This document shows, one piece after another, positions 33,483 to 42,091 of a DNA stretch of 64,000 nt. Location of the stretch: assembly GCF_050908845.1 (NCBI RefSeq), contig NZ_CP194171.1, positions 3,782,001-3,846,000 on the forward strand, given 5' to 3'. Source of the stretch: Marinobacterium_D sp050908845 (GTDB lineage: Bacteria > Pseudomonadota > Gammaproteobacteria > Pseudomonadales > Balneatricaceae). The position numbers and the translations under genes were made by a program. The first letter of the stretch is position 1. The number at the start of each line of letters is the position of its first letter. The notes below the pieces were generated by a model. The model did not search any database. It worked only from the letters and a program-made list of their open reading frames with translations, and was not told where the DNA came from.

Positions 33483-33703
33483 TTTACTGTCTCCTGTAGT
33501 GCAGCCTGCGCCGCCTGGTCGCTGGCCCGTCCGGCCCGACCCGCAACATAGAATTCATCTTTGGCGTGCTCGGTGATCAGGATACGTACCGTATCCGCAC
33601 TTACCCCCAGGCTCTCCGCTGCTGCGGCCGTCACCGCACTGGCCACACGCGCCTTGTCGTCACTGCTGCGTCCCACCAGCAGATGCATCTCGATAATTGG
33701 CAT
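33479..33703 (-). CDS. dmpI: 4-oxalocrotonate tautomerase
   Basis: A 74-residue tautomerase beginning Met-Pro-Ile-Ile-Glu, with Pro-1 as catalytic base after methionine removal. It isomerises 2-hydroxymuconate to 2-oxo-3-hexenedioate. It is slightly longer than classical 4-OT (62 residues), and the extra residues are at the alanine/glutamine-rich C-terminus. The start at 33703 is fixed by the obligatory proline and a GGAGGAGTTTTCC-type site just upstream. It overlaps dmpF by four bases. Confidence 0.9.
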   Translation of the reverse strand: MPIIEMHLLVGRSSDDKARVASAVTAAAAESLGVSADTVRILITEHAKDEFYVAGRAGRASDQAAQAALQETVK

Positions 33704-33719
33704 GGAAAACTCCTCCGCC

Positions 33720-34514
33720 CTATTCGGCAAAACGGATCGATATGGAGCCCAACTCCTGGAAGCGGGCATTGATGTGATCACCGGGCTGCACCGCCACCGC
33801 GGCGGTGATACCGCCGCTCATGACAAAGCTGCCGGAGGGCAGGGTTTCGCCCAGGTCGTGCAGAATATTCACCAGCATCGCCACCGCCTCGGCCGGGTGC
33901 CCGAGCACTTCAGCCGCGGCCCCCATCCCGACGATTTCGCCGTTCTTTTCCATCACTACGCCGAGGGTGGGAATATCCAGCTCAGCGGGGTAACGGGCGC
34001 GACCACCGCCGACGAATCGAGCCGAGGATCCGTTGTCGGCCACCACGCTTTCCAGGTCGAACTTGAAGCCGGAGTAGCGGGAATCGATCACCTCGATGGC
34101 CGGCAGGATGTAGTCGGTGGCATCGAGCACCTGCTGCGCCGTGCAGTCGGGACCGCTCAGCTGTTTGGCCGTGACAAAGGCGATCTCGCACTCCACACGC
34201 GGATGCACCAGGTCGGAGACGCTGATGACCGAGTTCTCCGGCCGCGCCATGCGGTCGGTGAGGAAGCCGATGGAGGGAACATCAACGCCCATCTGCTGCA
34301 TCTTGGCGCGCGAAGTGAGCCCCGCTTTCCAGCCCACCAGGGTGTGACCCTGAGCGATGAAGCGCTTACGCAGTTCGGTCTGTACCGCGTAGCCGTCATC
34401 CATCGTCATTTCCGGGTATTCGTCGGTCAGCTTGGGGATGGCGTAGGCGCGGGTTTGCGCCCCTTCGACCCGCTCGCACAGGCGGACTATCTCTTCACGT
34501 GACAGGGTGATCAT
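33720..34514 (-). CDS. dmpH: 4-oxalocrotonate decarboxylase
   Basis: A 264-residue member of the fumarylacetoacetase-like hydratase/decarboxylase family. It decarboxylates 2-oxo-3-hexenedioate to 2-hydroxypenta-2,4-dienoate. GWKAGLTSRAKMQQMGV and IGFLTDRMARPE mark it as the DmpH/XylI branch rather than the hydratase, and VECEIAFV carries the acidic metal ligands. In Pseudomonas this enzyme forms a complex with hydratase DmpE. Here the two genes overlap by one base at 34514. Confidence 0.93.
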   Translation of the reverse strand: MITLSREEIVRLCERVEGAQTRAYAIPKLTDEYPEMTMDDGYAVQTELRKRFIAQGHTLVGWKAGLTSRAKMQQMGVDVPSIGFLTDRMARPENSVISVSDLVHPRVECEIAFVTAKQLSGPDCTAQQVLDATDYILPAIEVIDSRYSGFKFDLESVVADNGSSARFVGGGRARYPAELDIPTLGVVMEKNGEIVGMGAAAEVLGHPAEAVAMLVNILHDLGETLPSGSFVMSGGITAAVAVQPGDHINARFQELGSISIRFAE

Positions 34515-35311
34515 CAGACTGCACTCCTTCCGCTGAATTTGACCCGGCAGCTGCCGAGCCCACCGACGGTGCAGACCAGCTCGTCGCCATCGTTGACCGG
34601 CACCAGTTGTGACTGGGAACCGGACAGGATCACTTCGCCAGCCTTGAACGGGATACCGAGCTCACCAAGGGTGTTGGCCAGCCAGGCGACGGCGTTGGCC
34701 GGCGAGCCCTGTACGGCGGCACCAACGCCGGTGGAGTACAGCTCACCGTTTTTCTCCAGCACCATGCCGGCCAGTGTCAGGTCGAGCTTGCGCGGATCGC
34801 CATGGGTATCGCCCAGCACGTAGACGCCGCAGGAGGCGTTGTCCGCCACGGTGTCCTGAATCTTGATCTTCCAGTTGTCGATGCGGGAATCGACGATCTC
34901 GAAACAGGGCACCACATAGTCGGTGGCCCGGATCACATCCATGGCGGTGATGCCGGGGCCATTCAGGTCCTCCTTCAGCACGAACGCCAGTTCGGCTTCT
35001 GCCTTGGGCTGGATCAAACCGTTCAGATCAAGGGTGGCGCCATCGGCAAACACCATATCGGAGGTCAGCTGGCCAAAGTCCGGCTGGAACACGCCGAGGA
35101 AGTCCTGCACCGCCTTGCTGGTTACGCCGATCTTTTTACCGACGACCTTTTCTCCGGCTTCAAGGCGGCGAGCAATAAAACGCTCCTGGATACGGTAGGC
35201 ATCCTCCAGCGTGATCTCCGGCTCCTGTTCGGTCAGTGGTGCGATTGTGCAGCGGTCAGCGAAGGCCGCGTACAGCGCGTCGCCCAGCGCTTGAATCTTG
35301 TTAGCGTCCAT
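34514..35311 (-). CDS. dmpE: 2-oxopent-4-enoate hydratase
   Basis: A 265-residue paralogue of the preceding decarboxylase. GKKIGVTSKAVQDFLGVFQP and DFGQLTSDM identify the DmpE/XylJ hydratase branch, and AEAELAFVL holds the metal ligands. It hydrates 2-hydroxypentadienoate to 4-hydroxy-2-oxovalerate. It begins eight bases after the dmpC stop. The physical pairing with DmpH limits release of an unstable intermediate. Confidence 0.93.
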   Translation of the reverse strand: MDANKIQALGDALYAAFADRCTIAPLTEQEPEITLEDAYRIQERFIARRLEAGEKVVGKKIGVTSKAVQDFLGVFQPDFGQLTSDMVFADGATLDLNGLIQPKAEAELAFVLKEDLNGPGITAMDVIRATDYVVPCFEIVDSRIDNWKIKIQDTVADNASCGVYVLGDTHGDPRKLDLTLAGMVLEKNGELYSTGVGAAVQGSPANAVAWLANTLGELGIPFKAGEVILSGSQSQLVPVNDGDELVCTVGGLGSCRVKFSGRSAV

Positions 35312-35319
35312 TCGTCACC

Positions 35320-36780
35320 TCAGAGCTTGATGCAGACGTTGCGGGTTTCGGTATAGAACTCCAGCGAGTGCACCCCACCTTCGCGGCCGATACCGGACTG
35401 TTTTGAGCCGCCGAATGCGGTGCGCAGGTCGCGCAGGAACCAGCTGTTGATCCAGGTGATACCCACGTCGATACGCGCCGCCATGCGGTGAGCACGGGAC
35501 AGATCGTTGGTCCAGATGGTGGTGGAGAGGCCGTACTGGGTGTTGTTGGCCAGGCCGACTACTTCATCCTCAGTGTCGAACGGACGGATATGGCAGCAGG
35601 GGCCGAAGATCTCTTCGGTAACCACGGCGGCATCGTCAGCCAGCCCGGTCCAGATGGTGGGCTCCACCCAGTTACCTTCGGCCAGCTCCGCCGGCATCTC
35701 CGGGATGCCGCCGCCGGTCACTACAGTGGCGCCCTCTTCCACCGCCTTGCGGTAGTAGGAGAGCACCTTGTCCTGGTGTTCGCGGCTGATTAGCGGGCCG
35801 TAGTTGGAGTTTTTATCCAGCGGATGACCAAACTTCACCGCTTCCGCCTTCTGTTTCAGCGCAGCAACAAAACGCTCAAACAGCGGGCGCTCCACGTAGA
35901 CCCGTTCGGTCCCGAGGCACACCTGCCCGCTGTTGAGAAACGCGGAGCGGAAAATTCCGTCCACGGCGGCTTCGAAATCGCAATCCGCAAACACGATACC
36001 GGCGTTCTTGCCGCCCATCTCGAAGGAGACATCGCGGGTACCTTCGGCGGCCGCTTTCATGATCGCGGTGCCGGTGCGGGTCTCGCCGGTAAAGGTGATG
36101 GCATCGACCTGCGGATGCTGGGTCAGAAATTCACCGGCCGAGTCAGGCCCGAAACCGTTGATGACGTTGTAGACCCCGGCCGGGATACCGACGCTGTTCA
36201 TCACCTCGCCAAGCAATGCAGAAGTCAGCGGCGTCTCCTCCGAGGGCTTAACCACCACGGTGTTGCCGCAGGCCAGTGCCGGACCAACCTTCCAGGTCAT
36301 CAGCATGAACGGCGCATTCCACGGCGAGATCACGCCGATGACGCCCTTCGGCACCCGCAGCGCGTAGTTCAACGCGCCACGGCCGTCCGGGGTGCTGGTC
36401 TGGAAGGATTCGCTGGCGACGTTCTTCACCACATCGGCGAAGATCTTGAAGTTGGCGGCGCCGCGGGGGATGAAGACGTGGCTCATGACGTGGTGCGGCT
36501 GCCCGGTGTCGGCCATCTCCGCCTCGACGAAGTCGTCGAAGCGGCGGGTGATCTCGTCAGCAACACCGTACAGCAGATCGATCCGCTGTTCGGGCGTCAG
36601 CCCACCCCACCCACCGCTCAACGCATTTCGGGCCGCCATTACGGCGCGATCCACGTCGCTGCGCCCGGCTTCGGCAATGGTCGCAATGACCTCGTTGTTG
36701 ACCGGGGAACGTTTGTCGAAACGCTTGTCGTTAACAGCGGTTTCGAACTGCCCGTTGATAAAGTTGTTAATAAGGCGCAT
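35320..36780 (-). CDS. dmpC: 2-hydroxymuconic semialdehyde dehydrogenase
   Basis: A 486-residue NAD-dependent aldehyde dehydrogenase of the DmpC/XylG type. The catalytic glutamate lies in SFEMGGKNAG and the nucleophilic cysteine in NSGQVCLGTERV (about residue 287). It oxidises 2-hydroxymuconic semialdehyde to 2-hydroxymuconate, entering the oxalocrotonate branch. The start at 36780 (MRLINNFINGQFE) follows AGGTG eight to nine bases upstream. An open extension to 36876 lacks similarity. It is the first gene of the lower operon, headed by a LysR box at 36941-36957. Confidence 0.95.
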   Translation of the reverse strand: MRLINNFINGQFETAVNDKRFDKRSPVNNEVIATIAEAGRSDVDRAVMAARNALSGGWGGLTPEQRIDLLYGVADEITRRFDDFVEAEMADTGQPHHVMSHVFIPRGAANFKIFADVVKNVASESFQTSTPDGRGALNYALRVPKGVIGVISPWNAPFMLMTWKVGPALACGNTVVVKPSEETPLTSALLGEVMNSVGIPAGVYNVINGFGPDSAGEFLTQHPQVDAITFTGETRTGTAIMKAAAEGTRDVSFEMGGKNAGIVFADCDFEAAVDGIFRSAFLNSGQVCLGTERVYVERPLFERFVAALKQKAEAVKFGHPLDKNSNYGPLISREHQDKVLSYYRKAVEEGATVVTGGGIPEMPAELAEGNWVEPTIWTGLADDAAVVTEEIFGPCCHIRPFDTEDEVVGLANNTQYGLSTTIWTNDLSRAHRMAARIDVGITWINSWFLRDLRTAFGGSKQSGIGREGGVHSLEFYTETRNVCIKL

Positions 36781-36940
36781 CGCTTTTTTCACCTGTACTT
36801 GGTTTTTATTTGAATGTCCGGCGTTACCGCGCTTAAACCGCGCGCACCGCACAGGCAGGTGTACCCATGCAGCCAACCGGCGATAACTAGAGGTTAATCA
36901 ACCGGGTAAATACCATCTAATACTATTTATCCGGACATTT

Positions 36941-36957
36941 GATACTTTTAAGGTATC
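36941..36957 (-). promoter_or_regulatory. LysR box before the lower meta-cleavage operon
   Basis: On the minus strand GATACCTTAAAAGTATC contains TACCTTAAAAGTA (T-N11-A) and is followed by AAATGTCC. The site at 25.4 kb reads ATACCTTAAGGGTATCAAA followed by AGTGC, so about 21 of 24 bases agree. The position about 160 bases before dmpC fits a LysR recognition site. Confidence 0.65.
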
Positions 36958-36989
36958 GTTCAGAGCGGATAGATTTTTGCGCCGCCGCT

Positions 36990-37168
36990 CCCGCGGCATG
37001 ACCGCCAGGGACGGCGGGAATCCTGACATTGCAGGAGCAAATGGCAGGGACCGTACTTCCTGTACATCGCCGCTCCTGTGCATCCATGCACCCGCGGCAT
37101 GACCGCCAAGGATGGCGGGAATCCTGACATTGCAGGAGCAAATGGCAGGGACCGTACTTCCTGTACAT
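36990..37168. repeat. Tandem intergenic repeat inside the phenol cluster
   Basis: Two 78-base direct copies (36990-37067 and 37091-37168) differ at only two positions within the first third. Each holds CCCGCGGCATGACCGCCA, GGCGGGAATCCTGACATTGC, AGGAGCAAATGGCAGGGACC and GTACTTCCTGTACAT, with three self-pairing segments. The spacer CGCCGCTCCTGTGCATCCAT links them. It lies in the 500-base gap between dmpP and dmpC and marks the boundary between upper and lower operons. The unit resembles a widely dispersed intergenic repeat of marine gammaproteobacteria. Confidence 0.85.
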
Positions 37169-37293
37169 AAAAAACAGCGGAACCACCCGCCTGGGCGATT
37201 CCACCAAAGGTCGATTCGGGCCTTTTGCAGGAGGACCACGCCGAACCAACGGTGCGACAGAGTTGAGCTAATTGGCCAATCAGTAGCGCTTGA

Positions 37294-38355
37294 TCAGATT
37301 CGTTTAAACAGTGCCGAACGATTCTGTTCTTCTGCCCCATCGGCAGCGGTGACAAAACGCTCCATGTGGATGTCACGCTCGAACAGACGTCCCTGCATCA
37401 ACGCGGTAATGGCGGCATCGATCATCGGCGGCGGACCACAGAGGTAGGCCTTGTGTCCGCTGAAACGGTTGTCGAAATAGTCCATCGCCGCTTCATGCAC
37501 AAAGCCCTTGAACCCCTCCCATTTATCTGCCGGCTGGGGTTCGTTAAGGGCCGGGATGTAGTGGAAATTTTCGTGCTCCCGCTGCAGTTGCTCGAACAGC
37601 TCGCGGTTATACAGTTCATCCAGATTGCGGGCGCCCTGGAACAGGTAGATCGGCCTTTCATCACCGCCTTCCAGCATGTCCATGATCATCGACTGGGGGC
37701 TTGAAAGACCCGAGCCTCCGGCGATGAAGATCGCCCCCTGGGGATCAGACTTGCGCACGAAGAACTGCCCGTAGGGACCGGAGATCTCCAGCTTCTGTCC
37801 CACCTCCAGCTGTTCATGCAGCCAGGTGGTGCCCACGCCGCCCGGCACCTTGCGCACATGCAGCTCCAGCATTTCGCTGTCGCTGGGGCGGTTGGCGATG
37901 GAGAAGGCACGGGTACCCTCCACGCCGGGAATACTCAGGTTGATGTACTGGCCTGCCTGAAACTCCATACCGTGATCCAGCTGAAACCAGATCCCCTTGA
38001 TGGTGGGCGAAAGGTCGCGAATACCGGTCACCGTGCCGACGAAATCGCGCACCGGGAAGCCGACAAAATCGGGGTCCACATCGATATCGGCCTCGATCAC
38101 CAGGTCCGACTCCGGCTTGCAGCAGCAGGCCAGCACCTTGCCCTCTTCACGTTCCACATCCATCAGCGCAAACGGCGAGGCGTTACCGATATCGGCATCA
38201 CCTTCCAGCACCTGCACCTTGCAGGTGGCGCAGGTGCCATGGCCGCAGGCAAAGGGCAGCCAGACACCCTGACGCAGCGCGGCGTCGAGAATCGTCTGCC
38301 CCTCTTCCACCTCGATCACATCGCCGGTGGGCTCAACCGTCACTTCGTAAGTCAT
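37294..38355 (-). CDS. dmpP: Phenol hydroxylase reductase component P5
   Basis: A 353-residue reductase that passes electrons from NADH to the diiron hydroxylase. It has an N-terminal 2Fe-2S ferredoxin domain (FACGHGTCATCKVQVLEG, about residues 36-53, with a fourth cysteine in VLACCCKPE), an FAD-binding barrel (RAFSIANRPS, about 170) and a C-terminal NAD domain (IFIAGGSGLSSPQSM and YLCGPPPMIDAAI). Length equals DmpP (353). It is 15 bases after dmpO. Confidence 0.96.
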   Translation of the reverse strand: MTYEVTVEPTGDVIEVEEGQTILDAALRQGVWLPFACGHGTCATCKVQVLEGDADIGNASPFALMDVEREEGKVLACCCKPESDLVIEADIDVDPDFVGFPVRDFVGTVTGIRDLSPTIKGIWFQLDHGMEFQAGQYINLSIPGVEGTRAFSIANRPSDSEMLELHVRKVPGGVGTTWLHEQLEVGQKLEISGPYGQFFVRKSDPQGAIFIAGGSGLSSPQSMIMDMLEGGDERPIYLFQGARNLDELYNRELFEQLQREHENFHYIPALNEPQPADKWEGFKGFVHEAAMDYFDNRFSGHKAYLCGPPPMIDAAITALMQGRLFERDIHMERFVTAADGAEEQNRSALFKRI

Positions 38356-38370
38356 TTTTGATCCCCCTCA

Positions 38371-38733
38371 TCAGATGCCGGCACCGAACAGACCTTCCAG
38401 GCCCGGGGTGCTGAAACGCAGGCTGGCTTTATGGTCGATCCCCTGCTGCTCCAGCGTTTTATCCAGCGCCGGCTGGAAGGCTTCGCCACTCAGCGTCCAA
38501 AGTGCCTGATCCCAGTCGATCTGCTGCCATTGAGGATGGGCACTGTAGGCTTCTGCCATCACCTCATCACGCAATTGGCGGAAGGTGATCTGTGACGACA
38601 GAAGAAAGGCAAAGGGGCAGGCAAACAGCAGGTGGCGTTCCCAGCAAACGTATACCAACTGGTTGCCGTGAAAATTTTCGACTTTATCGCGAACCGTGCC
38701 GGTGTAATCCGGTGTGTATGCATGTACGGGCAT
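38371..38733 (-). CDS. dmpO: Phenol hydroxylase subunit P4
   Basis: A 120-residue protein matching the DmpO/PhhO subunit of the phenol hydroxylase oxygenase. Landmarks are MPVHAYTPDYTGTVRDKVEN at the N-terminus and LVYVCWERHLLFACPFAF. It is the small gamma-type subunit of the (LNO)2 hexamer. It is 95 bases after dmpN, a gap containing a GC palindrome (CCCGGCCGGG near 38747-38756) that may form a processing hairpin. Confidence 0.95.
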   Translation of the reverse strand: MPVHAYTPDYTGTVRDKVENFHGNQLVYVCWERHLLFACPFAFLLSSQITFRQLRDEVMAEAYSAHPQWQQIDWDQALWTLSGEAFQPALDKTLEQQGIDHKASLRFSTPGLEGLFGAGI

Positions 38734-38828
38734 GATCTTGTCTCCCGGCCGGGACAGGTCTCTCGCCCCGGCACATTTAGCTTTGTTTTATTTATCGGTG
38801 CTGTTTTTCAGTACGCTCGGTAGCCCGC

Positions 38829-40328
38829 TCAGGCCACCCCTTTCCATTTATTCCAGCGCTGTTCGTCGGGGGATCCCTTGATATCCATGTTGTCGCTGCC
38901 CACGTTGATGCCGCAGTGCTGGAGGATTCCCGGCAGATCTGGACCACCGCAGTTGCCCTGGAAGATCTGGTGCACCGGCAGCCAGGACTGCACGTACTTC
39001 TCCGGTTCCTCTTCGAAGATCTCTTTGCAGCCATCAGAGCAGAAGTGGTAGTGCTCACCCTTGTAGTGGGTTTCTCGCTGCGCGATCAGGGTCGGATCAT
39101 CAGGTTCGGTGAACAACAGCGGCAGCTGACAGCAGGAGCACAGCTGCAGCAGTGTGCCGTTGTAGAAACGCTTGCCTTCCGCCTCCATTTTTTTCGCCAG
39201 CTCCCAGCGCGGACGGTAGTACTTGTCGAAGGTGCTGGGGTACTTCTCGCTGAGCCAGTCCAGCTCTTCATCGGTGGGGATCCAGGTGTGGAAACCGGCC
39301 GCCTGACCGTAGGTGTAGAAGGTCCACCAGGCCTGGTGCGACACATGCTCCTTCTCGATCTCCACCTGTTCGGCATACTTCGGCATGGTGATACCGTAAC
39401 GGGCCAGATCCTTGAACAGCGCACCGCCCGCTTCCTCGAAGTACACCTCCCAGGCCTCCTTCCAGCTCATCACCTTGTTCGGCAGCATGTAGTCCATCAT
39501 CATGCCAACCAGGCTGAGCAGACGGGTGCCGCGCCAGAACCATTTGTCGATCCACTTCTGCACGATCGGCACATTGTCCTCATGCTGTTCAAGCAGGAAC
39601 TTGATCACCTCCAGCCCCAGGGTCATGTGGCGCGCCTCGTCGGACTGGGCCGAGAAGCCAAAGGTCACCGTCGCCATGTCGCCGTTGTAGGCGGCACCGG
39701 ACATGAACGGTACGAACAGCAGGTTGGTCAGCACGTACTCGAAGCTGAAACCGATCGATACCAGGAACTCGAACGGACCGGCACTGCGCGCATCGTGGAA
39801 AAACGACGTCGGCACCGACAGGTACCAGAGTCTGTCCTGCATGTGTGACCAGTTCTGGAAGCCGTCGAAGTACTTGTTGTAGTGGCTCATTGCGTGAATC
39901 TGCGTCTGCACATGGCGCAGCTCGTCCAGCGACTGCATCTGGCAGGCAACGCGGGCGCCAACGCCGCCATACTGGCGACCGATATGGGCAAAACCCTGGT
40001 GCGCCTGGTACTCCTGCGGTGAAATACCGGTCAGGAAGACTTTGATGGCGTTGACGTAACGCGGATCGGTGACGTTGAGCTGGCCATTGTTCTGCGCGAA
40101 CGCATCAAGGATGGCGTAAAGCTTCTTCTCTTTTTCCGCCTGGTATTTCCAGTAGCTATCCATGGTCAGACGGAAAGGATCCTCCCACTTGGACCAGTCG
40201 GTGATCTTGATCCCCTCGAACTCTTCAAACGGGAAGGCTTCCTTGCGGTCTTCATAGGTGAAGTCCCAGTCAAGGTCACGGGTCAGCAGCGCGTATTTGT
40301 CTTTCAGACTCAGTTTCTTGGTAGCCAT
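38829..40328 (-). CDS. dmpN: Phenol hydroxylase large subunit P3 (diiron oxygenase)
   Basis: A 499-residue catalytic alpha subunit of the bacterial multicomponent monooxygenase family. Diiron ligands are visible in two four-helix motifs: LDELRHVQTQIH (about residue 135) and SDEARHMTLGLEV (about residue 233). A C-terminal TRASH-like cysteine segment (LCSCCQLPLLF ... FCSDGCKEIFEEEPEKYVQS) is typical of DmpN. It hydroxylates phenol to catechol with O2. Neighbours dmpL and dmpO supply the other oxygenase subunits. Confidence 0.97.
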   Translation of the reverse strand: MATKKLSLKDKYALLTRDLDWDFTYEDRKEAFPFEEFEGIKITDWSKWEDPFRLTMDSYWKYQAEKEKKLYAILDAFAQNNGQLNVTDPRYVNAIKVFLTGISPQEYQAHQGFAHIGRQYGGVGARVACQMQSLDELRHVQTQIHAMSHYNKYFDGFQNWSHMQDRLWYLSVPTSFFHDARSAGPFEFLVSIGFSFEYVLTNLLFVPFMSGAAYNGDMATVTFGFSAQSDEARHMTLGLEVIKFLLEQHEDNVPIVQKWIDKWFWRGTRLLSLVGMMMDYMLPNKVMSWKEAWEVYFEEAGGALFKDLARYGITMPKYAEQVEIEKEHVSHQAWWTFYTYGQAAGFHTWIPTDEELDWLSEKYPSTFDKYYRPRWELAKKMEAEGKRFYNGTLLQLCSCCQLPLLFTEPDDPTLIAQRETHYKGEHYHFCSDGCKEIFEEEPEKYVQSWLPVHQIFQGNCGGPDLPGILQHCGINVGSDNMDIKGSPDEQRWNKWKGVA

Positions 40329-40367
40329 TTCAATTACCTTTTTATTCTTGTCCCGGTTAGCGGCTTG

Positions 40368-40637
40368 TCAGACGTTCCAGGTCAGACTGAGCTGGTCGTC
40401 GTCTTCATCGACATTGCCGCCCAGCGTGATCAGGTTGATATGCAGTTCCTGCAGATCCCAATCGCGGCCCAGCTTCTCCTCCACGGTTTCGCGCTTGACC
40501 AGCAACCGGCCCTCGTTCTCGATGCGGATCATCGCCGGGTTGTGGATGATGGTGACCTCCGGGTTGTCCTCTTCAATTGCCTCGACGATGTAACGGGACT
40601 CGTCGTTGTCCTGCAGTGCGAGATAAACCTTCGACAT
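40368..40637 (-). CDS. dmpM: Phenol hydroxylase regulatory/coupling protein P2
   Basis: An 89-residue cofactor-less effector protein (MmoB/DmpM family) that binds the oxygenase and couples electron flow to hydroxylation. MSKVYLALQDNDESRYIVEA and NPAMIRIENEGRL are diagnostic. The start at 40637 follows AAGGAGTCGATC. The frame extends further upstream through dmpL in the same phase, but that part is not coding for this protein. It is ten bases after dmpL. Confidence 0.95.
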   Translation of the reverse strand: MSKVYLALQDNDESRYIVEAIEEDNPEVTIIHNPAMIRIENEGRLLVKRETVEEKLGRDWDLQELHINLITLGGNVDEDDDQLSLTWNV

Positions 40638-40647
40638 GATCGACTCC

Positions 40648-41631
40648 TTATTTGATACCGGCTTTGGCGACGCGCTTATCCAACTCGGCCAGCGCCTGGT
40701 CCAGCGCACCTTCACCGAACATTTCCAGCGCCAGCGGCGCCAGGGCCTCGGCCGCCTTGCCACGCCATTTGTCGATCCAGCCGGCAACCAGCGTCTTGTT
40801 GTGATCCGACTCGGCCACCGCGATCTTGACCACTGCATCGCTCCAGCGCGTGGTTTCCTTGCTCCACTCCTGCATGAACTCGAGCAGCATGCCGATATCC
40901 TGGGCCTCTTCAGCCACCAGCTTGTCGTCGAACTGCTTGTAGAACAGCTGTGATACCAGTCCGTCGACCACCAGATCCTGCGCCAGGAACAGTTCGAACC
41001 AGTCCTTGGTAATCAGGGTGTTCTCACACAGCGCCCGCATCCCCTGCCAAACCGGGTCCTGCATCCACAGCTGTTTCGCTTGGACCAAAGACTCGCCGCT
41101 GTTACCGTCGAGGATCAGGCCGATACGGGACAGGTATTGAGCGATAGCCAGCCGATCCATGCCGTCGTACAGCAGCGCCTGGGTCATAGCGGTGCCATAG
41201 CCATAGGCCGTGCCGTACATGTTGTTGAGATTGGCGGCGTGCTCCACATGGCGCAGTGGCAGCAGGAAGCGAATCAGCAGGGCCTTAATCTCATCACCGA
41301 GACGGTCTGCCAGATTGCGCTTCTCGAAGAAGGCATAGTTGTTCTCGGCCACCTCCTGCATCCGCGAACGCTGCTGTACATAGGTGCCGTAGTAAAACTG
41401 ACGCGGATCCTTGAACGCATACCAGTCGCTCATCACCAGTGCGGTGCGGCGCGGGTCATTCAGTTCATGTTCCGGATCCCAATAGGGGCGGTAATGGAAG
41501 TTGGTTTCGGCTTGCACATCGTAGGTGGCCTCCTGGTAGCGCGTAGCCGGCTTGTCGCCGAAGCGTCGCTCGATATGGCTGTAGGTGTTGCGCACCGGCT
41601 CCAGCGTCGATGTTTTGATCTCTATACTCAT
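40648..41631 (-). CDS. dmpL: Phenol hydroxylase subunit P1
   Basis: A 327-residue beta subunit of the phenol hydroxylase oxygenase, structurally a diiron-type helical protein without the metal ligands. RNTYSHIERRFGDKPATRYQ, NFHYRPYWDPEHELNDPRRT and the later HVEHAANLNNMYGTAYGYGT are conserved. The ATG at 41631 is preferred over an in-frame TTG at 41646. It is 45 bases after dmpK. Confidence 0.96.
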   Translation of the reverse strand: MSIEIKTSTLEPVRNTYSHIERRFGDKPATRYQEATYDVQAETNFHYRPYWDPEHELNDPRRTALVMSDWYAFKDPRQFYYGTYVQQRSRMQEVAENNYAFFEKRNLADRLGDEIKALLIRFLLPLRHVEHAANLNNMYGTAYGYGTAMTQALLYDGMDRLAIAQYLSRIGLILDGNSGESLVQAKQLWMQDPVWQGMRALCENTLITKDWFELFLAQDLVVDGLVSQLFYKQFDDKLVAEEAQDIGMLLEFMQEWSKETTRWSDAVVKIAVAESDHNKTLVAGWIDKWRGKAAEALAPLALEMFGEGALDQALAELDKRVAKAGIK

Positions 41632-41676
41632 GTTCCAGATCCCCAATTTATTGTTATCTGCGGATTCGGCCAGCGC

Positions 41677-41976
41677 TCAGTCGCTGCCATGATCCTGATC
41701 GTGGTTATGGGCCATCAGCGTGTCCTCGCCGTAGCGCCACTTCGCCATCTCCGCATCCACGGCCTGTATCTGCTCGGCACTCATGTGCACCACCTGGTTG
41801 GCGGCACAGAAGGCATCGAAAGCGCCTTTCGGCATCACCAGTTCAACAAACAGCGCGGGATCTCCGATGGCGAAGTCGAACTCAACAAAACGCGCGTCAG
41901 GCTCACTACGCACACGGATGTACTTGGTCAGGCCGCCGACGCTGCTGCGCGGCGTGTCGTTTTTCACAAGATGCAT
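41677..41976 (-). CDS. dmpK: Phenol hydroxylase assembly protein P0
   Basis: A 99-residue protein of the DmpK/PhhK family, needed in vivo for iron incorporation and assembly of phenol hydroxylase. TKYIRVRSEPDARFVEFDFA is the family core. The C-terminal tail is histidine-aspartate rich (MAHNHDQDHGSD), a plausible metal-handling segment. It heads the six-gene hydroxylase set, 115 bases after the dioxygenase gene. Confidence 0.92.
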   Translation of the reverse strand: MHLVKNDTPRSSVGGLTKYIRVRSEPDARFVEFDFAIGDPALFVELVMPKGAFDAFCAANQVVHMSAEQIQAVDAEMAKWRYGEDTLMAHNHDQDHGSD

Positions 41977-42035
41977 GCTTCGAACTCCTTCATTTGTGCC
42001 ACCCGCTGCCCTTTTTCGGCGTAGAGCGCCCCGGA

Positions 42036-42058
42036 AGAGCGGTCACAGAGACCGCTCT
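42036..42058. terminator. Hairpin between dioxygenase and hydroxylase genes
   Basis: AGAGCGGTC (42036-42044) pairs perfectly with GACCGCTCT (42050-42058) around a five-base loop. There is no U-tract on the minus strand, so attenuation or mRNA processing is more likely than full termination. It could set the ratio of dioxygenase to hydroxylase. Confidence 0.6.
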
Positions 42059-42091
42059 CCTGCGGGAAACAGTTGGCTGTTGGCGTTAGCG

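Noticed and set aside
36990..37168. Considered as the start of a CRISPR array because of the direct repeats.
   Set aside because: Only two units, each 78 bases, with a single 23-base spacer and internal hairpins; there are no cas genes nearby.
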